A stretch of DNA of 13,741 nucleotides from positions 1 to 13,741 of the forward strand of contig CAMWUH010000026.1 in assembly GCA_947177325.1 (NCBI GenBank). Reading direction: 5' to 3'. This stretch comes from an uncultured Bacteroidales bacterium. GTDB lineage: Bacteria > Bacteroidota > Bacteroidia > Bacteroidales > Muribaculaceae. Below the pieces are notes generated by a model that did not search any database, was not told the origin of the DNA, and worked only from the letters and a program-made list of their open reading frames with translations. The translations under genes were made by a program, and so were the position numbers. Shown piece by piece: positions 1-6,497 of the stretch (within the stretch, counting starts at the first letter, position 1; every line of letters starts with the position of its first letter).

Positions 1-2
1 GT

Positions 3-215
3 GTGCTCGCCGATGTCGACGACCCCAAAACTCTTATCCCCCTCATCACCCCCGAAAATTACGAAACTCTGCGCGAAGAGGGAGCTGTATCGGCCGGGAT
101 GATACCCAAAATCGACAATGCTTTCGACGCCATCAATCAAGGCGTTGAGTCAGTTACAATTAAAAATTCGGTCAATCTCACCAAACCCATCGGCACCATT
201 ATAGCCTTGTCATGA
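3..215 (+). CDS. argB: Acetylglutamate kinase, C-terminal part (5' end outside window)
   Basis: This is the last 70 residues of an amino-acid kinase family protein; the reading frame is open to the left edge, so the first GTG is an internal Val codon and not a start. The stretch VLADVDDPKTLIP, followed by AGMIPK and a Val-rich end, is the usual C-terminal third of ArgB, with the GMIPK segment that lies near the active site. The enzyme phosphorylates the N-acylated glutamate in the cytoplasm as the second step of arginine synthesis. In Bacteroides fragilis the pathway is known to run through N-succinyl rather than N-acetyl intermediates, so the acyl group is not certain here. Its TGA stop overlaps the ATG of argE by 4 bp (ATGA), indicating translational coupling. 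Identification is confident despite truncation. Confidence 0.9.
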   Translation: MLADVDDPKTLIPLITPENYETLREEGAVSAGMIPKIDNAFDAINQGVESVTIKNSVNLTKPIGTIIALS

Positions 216-1264
216 CCCCCGCAGTTGAGCTTCTGAAACAATTGATATCCACCCCCTCACCCTCGCGCCGTGAGGAGGCGACGGCTTCGTTGCTATTTGA
301 CTATCTGCAAAAGGCCGGGGCCGAGCCTCGCCGCGAAGCCAACAATGTATGGGCTGTAGCTCCCGGCTATGACTCATCGCGTCCTACCCTGCTGCTCAAC
401 TCCCATCACGACACCGTTGACCCCGTGGCCGGCTACACGCGCGACCCCTACGCGCCCGACATTATCGATGGCCGGCTCTACGGCTTGGGTTCAAACGACG
501 CCGGTGGCAGCGTGGTTGCTCTAACCGAAACTTTCCTGAATTTACGCAACTCTCCGCTCGCAGTCAATCTCATCCTTGCTATTTCGGCCGAAGAAGAGGT
601 CAGCGGAGCCAACGGCATCAGCCTGCTGCTCCCCGCCATTGAAGCCGAGGGCTATAAAATTGACATGGCTATCGTAGGCGAACCTACTCAGCTGCAACCC
701 GCCGTTGGCGAGCGAGGCCTTGTGGTGCTTGATTGCGTGGCTCACGGCCGCGCAGGACACGCTGCCCGGCAAGAGGGTGACAACGCGCTCTATCACGCTA
801 TCGACGACATTAACCGTCTCCGCAACTTCAGCTTTGAAAAAGAGTCACCGCTGCTCGGCCCTATAGGCATCAATGTAACGATGATTAATGCCGGATCGCG
901 CCATAACGTGGTGCCTGACCGATGCGAATTTGTGGTTGATGTGCGCACCACCGATGCCTACTCCAATGCCGAAACCGTGGCCATTATCGCTGACATGCTT
1001 CAAAGCGACGTTGTTCCGCGCTCGACCCGTCTAAGCGCCTCGGCTATTCCTCTCAACCACCCCTTGGTTGAAAAAACCGTCGCTACCGGCCGGGTGCCCT
1101 TTGTTTCTCCAACGATGAGCGATATGGCGCTGATGCATAAATTCCCCTCGCTTAAAATCGGCCCCGGCGACTCTGCCCGAAGCCACACTGCCGACGAATT
1201 TATCTTTGTCTCGGAAATTCAAGAAGCTGTCGACTTCTACACCTCCCTAATCAAAAGCTTGTAA
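212..1264 (+). CDS. argE: M20-family N-acyl-ornithine deacylase (acetyl- or succinyl-ornithine)
   Basis: This 350-residue M20 metallopeptidase removes the acyl group from N-acylornithine to give ornithine. Visible dizinc-site residues are H65 and D67 in NSHHDTVD, the bridging D96 in GSNDAGGS, the catalytic base E128 and ligand E129 in SAEEEVSG, E157 in VGEPT, and the late H325 in ARSHTADEF. The lid (dimerisation) domain lies roughly at residues 165-275. Length is normal for the family. The start is fixed by the ATGA overlap with argB, and argH follows after 30 nt, so an arginine role is much more likely than the sister activity of succinyl-diaminopimelate deacylase (DapE). Bacteroides fragilis uses N-succinylornithine, and this protein may prefer that substrate; the sequence alone does not decide it. 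Confidence 0.87.
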   Translation: MTPAVELLKQLISTPSPSRREEATASLLFDYLQKAGAEPRREANNVWAVAPGYDSSRPTLLLNSHHDTVDPVAGYTRDPYAPDIIDGRLYGLGSNDAGGSVVALTETFLNLRNSPLAVNLILAISAEEEVSGANGISLLLPAIEAEGYKIDMAIVGEPTQLQPAVGERGLVVLDCVAHGRAGHAARQEGDNALYHAIDDINRLRNFSFEKESPLLGPIGINVTMINAGSRHNVVPDRCEFVVDVRTTDAYSNAETVAIIADMLQSDVVPRSTRLSASAIPLNHPLVEKTVATGRVPFVSPTMSDMALMHKFPSLKIGPGDSARSHTADEFIFVSEIQEAVDFYTSLIKSL

Positions 1265-1294
1265 AACTGAAATAACATTCCCCTTTACATAAAT

Positions 1295-2602
1295 ATGGCA
1301 TCTGTACTCTGGAGCAAGGGCTTTGAGCCCAATAAATTGATTGAAGAATTTACCGTAGGTAACGACCGCGAGCTCGACCTCCGTCTTGCCCGCTACGATG
1401 TTGAAGGCTCAATGGCTCATATCGCTATGCTTGAGTCAATCGGCCTGCTGACAGCCGACGAGCTGAAAACGCTTACCGACGCGCTTGCCGACATTCTCAA
1501 GATAATTGATGAAGGCAAATTCACTATCGAGCCCGGAGTGGAGGATGTACACTCTCAAGTTGAGTTTATGCTCACCCGCCGACTGGGCGACGTTGGCAAG
1601 AAAATCCACTCCGGACGCTCCCGCAACGACCAAGTGCTCGTCGACCTCAAACTCTTTATGCGCGACGAACTCCGCAAAATAGGCGATGCCGTGGAGCGCC
1701 TTTTCGCTCGCTTCCAGCAGCTCAGTGAGCAGCATAAAGAGGTGCTCATGCCCGGCTACACTCATCTCCAGGTGGCCATGCCCTCATCGTTTGGCCTGTG
1801 GTTTGGCGCTTACGCAGAGTCGCTTGTCGACGACATGCAGATGATTGTGGCTGCCTATAACATCGCCAATCAAAATCCCCTTGGCTCTGCGGCCGGCTAC
1901 GGCTCTTCGTTCCCGCTCGATCGAGCTATGACCACCCGACTGCTTCATTTCGACGACCTCCACTACAACGTTGTGGCCGCCCAGATGTCGCGTGGAAAAA
2001 CCGAGCGCGCCGCCTCCTTTGCCATAAACTCCGTAGCCTCTACCCTCGGTCGTTTTGCAATGGACGTGTGCATGTTTATGTGTCAGAATTTCGGCTTCAT
2101 AACCTTCCCCGATGAGTTCACGACCGGTTCGTCAATCATGCCCCACAAAAAGAACCCCGACGTGTTTGAAATCATGCGCGGAAAGTGCAATCGACTGCAA
2201 TCACTGAGCAATGAAATCGCCCTCCTCACCGCCAACCTCCCCTTAGGCTACAACCGCGACCTCCAATTACTCAAAGACATCATCTTCCCGGCCACTACTG
2301 AGTTGATTAACTGCTTGGATATGTGCGACTTCATGTTGCAACATATCAAAGTCAACCCCGACATTATCAACGACCCTCGCTACGATTATCTTTTCACAGT
2401 TGAAGATGTCAACCGCCTGACCCTCGGCGGCATGCCATTCCGCGAAGCCTATAAAACAATCGGCATGCAAGTGCAACGCGGCGAGTATAAACCCACCCGC
2501 AGCGTCAACCACACCCATCTCGGGTCCATAGGCAATCTGGCCAACGACTCCATCGCTGCCAAAATGGCCCGCGTAGCCTCTCCGCTCCATCCTGACAACT
2601 GA
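1295..2602 (+). CDS. argH: Argininosuccinate lyase
   Basis: This 435-residue enzyme of the fumarase/aspartase superfamily splits argininosuccinate into arginine and fumarate, the last step of the pathway; the active form is a tetramer in the cytoplasm. The three conserved regions are present: HSGRSRNDQ at 105-113, the PGYTHLQ block with H157, and the superfamily signature GSSIMPHKKNP at 278-288, which holds the catalytic serine on its mobile loop. The protein is about ten residues shorter than typical Bacteroides homologues, mainly at the ends, with nothing missing from the core. The ATG at 1295 is preceded by an A/T-rich leader without Shine-Dalgarno, as is normal in this phylum. It is the third gene of the argB-argE-argH run, ending at a hairpin terminator. 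Confidence 0.96.
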   Translation: MASVLWSKGFEPNKLIEEFTVGNDRELDLRLARYDVEGSMAHIAMLESIGLLTADELKTLTDALADILKIIDEGKFTIEPGVEDVHSQVEFMLTRRLGDVGKKIHSGRSRNDQVLVDLKLFMRDELRKIGDAVERLFARFQQLSEQHKEVLMPGYTHLQVAMPSSFGLWFGAYAESLVDDMQMIVAAYNIANQNPLGSAAGYGSSFPLDRAMTTRLLHFDDLHYNVVAAQMSRGKTERAASFAINSVASTLGRFAMDVCMFMCQNFGFITFPDEFTTGSSIMPHKKNPDVFEIMRGKCNRLQSLSNEIALLTANLPLGYNRDLQLLKDIIFPATTELINCLDMCDFMLQHIKVNPDIINDPRYDYLFTVEDVNRLTLGGMPFREAYKTIGMQVQRGEYKPTRSVNHTHLGSIGNLANDSIAAKMARVASPLHPDN

Positions 2603-2618
2603 CCTCATCATCATTAAC

Positions 2619-2657
2619 AACAAAGGCGGCGGCCCAATGCGGGTCGTCGCCTTTGTT
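2619..2657 (+). terminator. Hairpin terminator after argH, likely bidirectional
   Basis: The arms 2619-2635 and 2641-2657 pair over 17 bp (outer AACAAAGGCG with CGCCTTTGTT, inner GCCC with GGGT, two G-U pairs) around the 5-nt loop AATGC. The downstream arm ends in CCTTTGTTATAAAA, and on the other strand the hairpin also ends CCTTTGTT. It lies between the convergent argH and rlmL genes and can serve both. Confidence 0.8.
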
Positions 2658-2706
2658 ATAAAATGAGTTATACTAACTGACTTTATTAATGACGGAAGAG
2701 ATAGCG

Positions 2707-4368
2707 CTACTCGTTGGTGGAGTCGGCGTCGGGGCGTTTCCAGCCGCGACGTGAGCGCATGATTTTACCGTCTTCGCCAACGAGCGACGGGCGCTTGCCC
2801 TGAAGCATTTTCAAGGCTTCAGCGTTGCGGCGACGGGCGAGCGGATTTTCATCCTCTCGGCGGGGAGCTTCTGTATCGGGCATATCAACACCGCTTGCGG
2901 CAAATCGCTCACGGGCGGCTTCGTCGCGACCGAATTTGCGACGGCGGTCAAAGCGGTCGAAGCGGTCGCGGTTGCGGTCAAATTCATCTTCGCGTTGCTG
3001 TGATTTTTTGGCGAAACGCCCCTTTGTGGGAGCATAACGCTGCTCAAGTGCATTGGGCTTGCGATCGGCCGGTTTACGGCGCGCGTCTTTACCGCCAAAC
3101 CCTTTGCGGCGGGCATCGATTTGCCATTCGGCATCAGACTGCCGGCGGGGGCGACGGCTATCGAGGGGAGCGTCAGCATCTTCGTTGGAGCGCGATTTGA
3201 TCGAGCCCCCCTGCTTGCGAAATTCGCTGTAGGTGCCTTCGAAAATCACGTATTGGCGCAACTCACATTCGAGCGAGCCGTTGAGTATGTCAATTTTTTC
3301 AGAGGCGGCAAGGCCGATTTTGTCAAATAGTTCTTTGCGATAAGCAATTATCCATGCGTTGTAGCCTTTGAACACCTTTTTGAGCTTTTCGCCGATGAGA
3401 GAATAAAGTCCTGCCATATCGTCGACCGAGATGCGCTCGCCATAGGGCGGATTGGTGATAAGCACACCCCCTTCGGGAGCGTCTTCCCACGATGACAACG
3501 GACGACATTCCAAGTTGATGAAGCGACCTACGCCGGCAGCTTTAATGTTTTCGCGAGCTATAGCAACGGCTTTGGGCGAAATGTCGGCTCCATAGATTTT
3601 GAAGTTGAAGTCGCGCTCGCCTGAGTCATCATTGTAGAGGCGGGTGAAGAGTTCCGAGTCAAAATCGCGCCAATTTTCAAAGGCGAAGTTCTTACGATAA
3701 ACTCCGGGGTTGATATTGGCGGCAATAAGGGCGGCTTCGATGAGGAACGTTCCGGAGCCACACATAGGGTCGACCAGCGGAGAATCGCCGCGCCAGCCAC
3801 TACGCAGAATTATGCCGGCGGCAAGCACTTCGTTGATAGGGGCTTCGGTTTGAGCCACACGATAGCCACGCTTATGGAGCGACTGGCCTGATGAATCGAG
3901 CGAGATGGTGACACGGTCGCCATCGATATGCACGTTGATAATCACGTCGGCATCCTGAAGGCGCACGCCGGGACGCTTGTCGTCGCCGAATCGGTCCTTA
4001 AACCAGTCGACAATGGCGTCTTTAACGCGATAAGTTACGTATTGAGAATGGGTGAACACATCGCTGAAGGCCACGACATCTACCGAAAAGGCCTTGTCAA
4101 TGGTCAGATATTGGCCCCAATCGATTTGCTTAACCATGTCGTAGAGCGAATCGGGGTCGTTGGCAATGAATTTGCTGATTGGCTTTAGAATACGCAGAGC
4201 GGTGCGACAGCAGAGGTTAGCTTTGTAGAGTAATTCGAGGTCGCCCTCAAAGGCAACCATTCGTCGACCCGGTTGCACACGTTTTGCTCCGAGATTGCGG
4301 AGCTCCTCGGCGAGGACTTCTTCGAGTCCTTGCATCGTTTTGGCAACCATTTCAAATTCGTGTGTCAT
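2707..4368 (-). CDS. rlmL: RlmL-like THUMP-domain 23S rRNA (guanine-N2) methyltransferase with long basic tail
   Basis: This 553-residue protein has a THUMP RNA-binding domain (about 45-160) followed by a class I SAM-dependent methyltransferase domain (about 165-380). The SAM-binding motif is DPMCGSGTFL at 200-209 and the catalytic motif NPPYG is at 306-310, the signature of amino-directed N2-guanine methyltransferases. By family it would methylate G2445 of 23S rRNA (E. coli numbering). Unlike E. coli RlmKL it lacks the second methyltransferase domain, as is usual outside gammaproteobacteria. Residues about 385-553 form a low-complexity Arg/Asp-rich tail, predicted disordered, with FDR repeats near 463-477. 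The ATG at 4368 puts the conserved FEMVAKT block at residue 5; a Met at residue 7 would cut into it. The gene lies 123 nt downstream of cysE. Confidence 0.9.
   Translation of the reverse strand: MTHEFEMVAKTMQGLEEVLAEELRNLGAKRVQPGRRMVAFEGDLELLYKANLCCRTALRILKPISKFIANDPDSLYDMVKQIDWGQYLTIDKAFSVDVVAFSDVFTHSQYVTYRVKDAIVDWFKDRFGDDKRPGVRLQDADVIINVHIDGDRVTISLDSSGQSLHKRGYRVAQTEAPINEVLAAGIILRSGWRGDSPLVDPMCGSGTFLIEAALIAANINPGVYRKNFAFENWRDFDSELFTRLYNDDSGERDFNFKIYGADISPKAVAIARENIKAAGVGRFINLECRPLSSWEDAPEGGVLITNPPYGERISVDDMAGLYSLIGEKLKKVFKGYNAWIIAYRKELFDKIGLAASEKIDILNGSLECELRQYVIFEGTYSEFRKQGGSIKSRSNEDADAPLDSRRPRRQSDAEWQIDARRKGFGGKDARRKPADRKPNALEQRYAPTKGRFAKKSQQREDEFDRNRDRFDRFDRRRKFGRDEAARERFAASGVDMPDTEAPRREDENPLARRRNAEALKMLQGKRPSLVGEDGKIMRSRRGWKRPDADSTNE
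2944..2982. repeat. Short 9-nt tandem repeat in the rlmL tail
   Basis: Units of GCGGTCAAA/GCGGTCGAA occur at 2944, 2953, 2962 (last bases changed) and again at 2974 after a 3-nt insert. On the coding strand they encode Asp-Arg-Phe/Phe-Asp-Arg triplets. This looks like local slippage expansion inside the disordered arginine-rich tail, in frame with the gene. Confidence 0.75.
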
Positions 4369-4491
4369 GGCGATGAAGCGTGGGGAAAATGTATGTGGAG
4401 TTGATGTTGTTTAGAGGGATAGTTGAAAGGGGAGGGAGAGGAACGGAAGGACGAGGGAGTGAAAAACGACTCCCGGGGGATGGTGCGGGCT
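4369..4491 (-). other. Pyrimidine-rich spacer between cysE and rlmL
   Basis: This gap separates two minus-strand genes. Read on the coding strand it is strikingly rich in C and T (roughly 4415-4457) and contains one small hairpin, GGGAGT 4455-4460 with ACTCCC 4469-4474, around an 8-nt loop. There is no clear U-run after the hairpin and no TAnnTTTG element that I can see, so I cannot call either a terminator or a promoter. It may be an untranslated leader or simply spacer. Confidence 0.4.
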
Positions 4492-5403
4492 CTACTGCTT
4501 ATTGCGATGGCAGGTGAGGCGGTTTTCTGCGTGGGCCTGGAGCACGGTGGTGTCGGCCGGCACTGACTCCGTTATCCAGATGTTACCGCCAATGATGCAG
4601 CGGTCGCCGATGTTGACACGCCCCAAAATGGTTGAGTTGGCATAGATGACCACATCGTTGCCGATGATGGGGTGTCGCGGCAGTTGTTTAACCATTGAGC
4701 CGCTCTCATCAGTGGGAAAACTGCGGGCGCCTAACGTAACGCCTTGATATATGCGGCAGCGGTCGCCGATGATAGCGGTTTCGCCGATAACCACACCTGT
4801 GCCGTGGTCAATCATAAACGAGTGGCCGATTGTGGCTCCGGGATGAATATCGATGCCGGTTTCGCGATGGGCATGCTCTGATATCATGCGGGGGAGTATT
4901 TTCACTCCGGCAACATACAGTCGATGGGCCACGCGATGATTGATAATGGCGCGGATGGCCGGGTAGCTGTATATGATTTCGGCTACGGAGAGAGCAGCGG
5001 GGTCGCCGTGAAATATGGCTGAGAGGTCTTTATGGAGCTCATCGCGCAAAGCGGGCAATGATGTGACGAACTCGGTGGCTAACGCCTTGGCTTCGACCTT
5101 GTCGTTGCCGGCTGCCGAAACGCCCACGATGTTGTTGCAAGCCTTTATTTGCTCTAATAGCAATTTGTGGAGCTTGGCAACGAGCAGACCGGTGCCGAAT
5201 GAAAATGACATATCATCTTGCTCATTTTCAGAGAAGAATCCGGGAAAGACCAATCCACGGCTCAATTCAATGATTTCATCAACGGCAACGGCCGATGGCA
5301 GGGCGATGCGCTCGTCATGGCGTCGCAACAAATTGGCGTGAAGTTTGCCCGGGGCCGTCAAGGCCTCAACGGTCGATGTCAACGCTTCGTTAATTTGCTT
5401 CAT
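4492..5403 (-). CDS. cysE: Serine O-acetyltransferase
   Basis: This 303-residue enzyme transfers acetyl from acetyl-CoA to serine, giving O-acetylserine for cysteine synthesis. The N-terminal half is the helical CysE/EpsC domain; from about residue 183 a left-handed parallel beta-helix of hexapeptide repeats begins. D185 in GIDIHPG and H200 in DHGTGVVIGET have the same 15-residue spacing as the catalytic Asp143/His158 pair of E. coli CysE. The loop around 225-245 (LGARSFP to PRHPIIG) is longer than in E. coli, as in EpsC-type proteins. The C-terminus ends HRNKQ and lacks the terminal Ile tail that docks into cysteine synthase. An in-frame TTG at 5454 would add 17 residues; I prefer the ATG at 5403 because the added segment is unlike the family. 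The gene stands alone behind its own promoter, with rlmL downstream. Confidence 0.92.
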   Translation of the reverse strand: MKQINEALTSTVEALTAPGKLHANLLRRHDERIALPSAVAVDEIIELSRGLVFPGFFSENEQDDMSFSFGTGLLVAKLHKLLLEQIKACNNIVGVSAAGNDKVEAKALATEFVTSLPALRDELHKDLSAIFHGDPAALSVAEIIYSYPAIRAIINHRVAHRLYVAGVKILPRMISEHAHRETGIDIHPGATIGHSFMIDHGTGVVIGETAIIGDRCRIYQGVTLGARSFPTDESGSMVKQLPRHPIIGNDVVIYANSTILGRVNIGDRCIIGGNIWITESVPADTTVLQAHAENRLTCHRNKQ

Positions 5404-5470
5404 TGTGGCTGAAAAATGAGTGTTATAGAATAATGTCAATAACTGAGTGGTCAACTCTTTTATGCAACCA

Positions 5471-5478
5471 CAAAGTTA
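5471..5478 (-). promoter_or_regulatory. Bacteroidota -7 promoter element for cysE
   Basis: On the minus strand this reads TAACTTTG, an exact match to the Bacteroides -7 consensus TAnnTTTG. The expected -33 TTTG is not clearly present; the region 19-23 nt upstream is a run of T's. Transcription would start near 5464, giving a leader of about 60 nt to the ATG at 5403. It lies just after the terminator of the preceding flavoprotein gene, which fits a separate transcript. Confidence 0.6.
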
Positions 5479-5514
5479 GTGAAAAATGCGGTAAAAGAAA
5501 ATAAAAAATATGCA

Positions 5515-5548
5515 TAAAAATCAGGCATGATTATTCATCTATGCCTGA
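5515..5548 (-). terminator. Hairpin terminator of the flavoprotein gene
   Basis: TCAGGCAT (5521-5528) and ATGCCTGA (5541-5548) are perfect inverted arms, 8 bp, around a 12-nt loop. On the minus strand the second arm is followed by TTTTT (5516-5520), a normal intrinsic terminator layout. It sits about 65 nt past the flavoprotein stop codon and upstream of the cysE promoter. A run of A's on the other side gives it some bidirectional character. Confidence 0.75.
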
Positions 5549-5612
5549 AAAAAAGTTTTAGTGCAATATTTAGAGCCAAAAACTGCTGTCGGCTCTTTGA
5601 ACAAGGGCATGA

Positions 5613-6248
5613 TTACGGCTCTATCGTCATGAAATGAGTCCATGAGCCTGATTCTTGGGCGGGAGCACCTCCGTCGGCTTTCTTGGCCAAATCAATTGCT
5701 TTGAGCATAAAAGCAATGTTGGTGGCGAGATTGCGCATGGTCTGCAATCCTTCGAGGTCGCGCTCAACATCGGCTGCCGTGAAGCCGTGAACCTCATTCC
5801 AGTAAGTGCTTGACACCACGGGCATTGAGCAGATAGTAAAGTACTTATTAATTTCGTCGAAGGCCGAAGTCGAGCCGGCGCGACGCGACGACACTACGGC
5901 AGCGCCTACCTTCATGGTCTTGTCGATAACGCCTACGGTGCTGTAAAATAAACGGTCGAGGAATGAAAGCACCTGGCCATTAGCGCCGGCGTAGTAAACC
6001 GGGGTGCCTACCACCATCCCATCGGCCTCGGCAAGCTTGGGGGCAACTTCGTTGACAACGTCGTTAAACACGCATCGGGCGTGGGTTTTACAAAAGTTGC
6101 AACCAATGCAACCCCTGACATCTTTGTTGCCAATGTTTACGCGCTCGGTTTCGACTCCAAGGCATTGAAGCCGGTTTTCTACTTCTTCGAGGGCACGGTT
6201 GGTGCAACCGCTGAGATGAGGGCTACCGTTGATAACTAATACTTTCAT
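5613..6248 (-). CDS. NAD(P)H-dependent FMN reductase / iron-sulfur flavoprotein family
   Basis: This 211-residue flavodoxin-fold protein starts with the FMN phosphate-binding loop VINGSPHLSGCTNRA (5-19), and has GTPVYYAGANGQ at about 84-95, the second flavin contact. Between them are C47, C50, C53 and C59, a CX2CX2CX5C spacing that matches the compact cluster motif CX2CX2CX4-7C described for methanogen iron-sulfur flavoproteins. Such proteins move electrons between NAD(P)H or ferredoxin and small acceptors such as quinones, oxygen or peroxide; the physiological acceptor here is unknown. The ATG at 6248 directly precedes the flavodoxin strand; an in-frame TTG at 6326 would add 26 unlikely residues. 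It is transcribed alone, divergently from the TerB-like gene, with its own terminator. Confidence 0.8.
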   Translation of the reverse strand: MKVLVINGSPHLSGCTNRALEEVENRLQCLGVETERVNIGNKDVRGCIGCNFCKTHARCVFNDVVNEVAPKLAEADGMVVGTPVYYAGANGQVLSFLDRLFYSTVGVIDKTMKVGAAVVSSRRAGSTSAFDEINKYFTICSMPVVSSTYWNEVHGFTAADVERDLEGLQTMRNLATNIAFMLKAIDLAKKADGGAPAQESGSWTHFMTIEP

Positions 6249-6327
6249 AATTTCATAAATAGTTTTTTGATGATAAACGTGGTTTGCCGGGTAAGAAATT
6301 TGAGGCAAGAAGATTACAATAACCAAG

Positions 6328-6353
6328 AGCCGGTTAAATAACCTATGCCGGCT
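6328..6353. promoter_or_regulatory. Nested inverted repeats in the divergent intergenic region
   Basis: AGCCGG (6328-6333) pairs with CCGGCT (6348-6353), and inside it GGTT (6332-6335) pairs with AACC (6340-6343), so two mutually exclusive small hairpins are possible. The site lies about 80 nt upstream of the flavoprotein ATG and 130 nt upstream of the TAACTTTG promoter element. It could be an operator or a leader structure; there is no direct evidence for either. Confidence 0.3.
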
Positions 6354-6458
6354 TTAATAAAAACGCTTGTGCGGCCTTTTTGTTTTAGACCCGGTTCCTC
6401 GATATTGACTTTTCTCATGAATATATTAACCACATGATTATCATATCTATTTTTTTGC

Positions 6459-6466
6459 TAACTTTG
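6459..6466 (+). promoter_or_regulatory. Bacteroidota -7 promoter element for the TerB-like gene
   Basis: TAACTTTG matches the TAnnTTTG consensus exactly. The spacing to the ATG at 6498 gives a start of transcription near 6473 and a 25-nt A/T-rich leader. No good TTTG is seen at the expected -33 position; the upstream 30 nt are A/T-rich. Confidence 0.65.
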
Positions 6467-6497
6467 TGCATGGTTAATCTCTAAAAAACTTATCATC

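Noticed and set aside
4455..4474. Small hairpin GGGAGT/ACTCCC after cysE as an intrinsic terminator
   Set aside because: The stem is only 6 bp with an 8-nt loop and is followed on the minus strand by a mixed C/T tract, not a U-run.
5404..5454. Longer cysE start at an in-frame TTG
   Set aside because: The added 17 residues are unlike the family, the TTG would leave a leader of only about 10 nt from the predicted promoter, and a good ATG with an A/T-rich leader lies at 5403.
6249..6326. Longer flavoprotein start at an in-frame TTG
   Set aside because: The ATG at 6248 places Met directly before the conserved VLVINGSPH strand, the normal N-terminus of this family.
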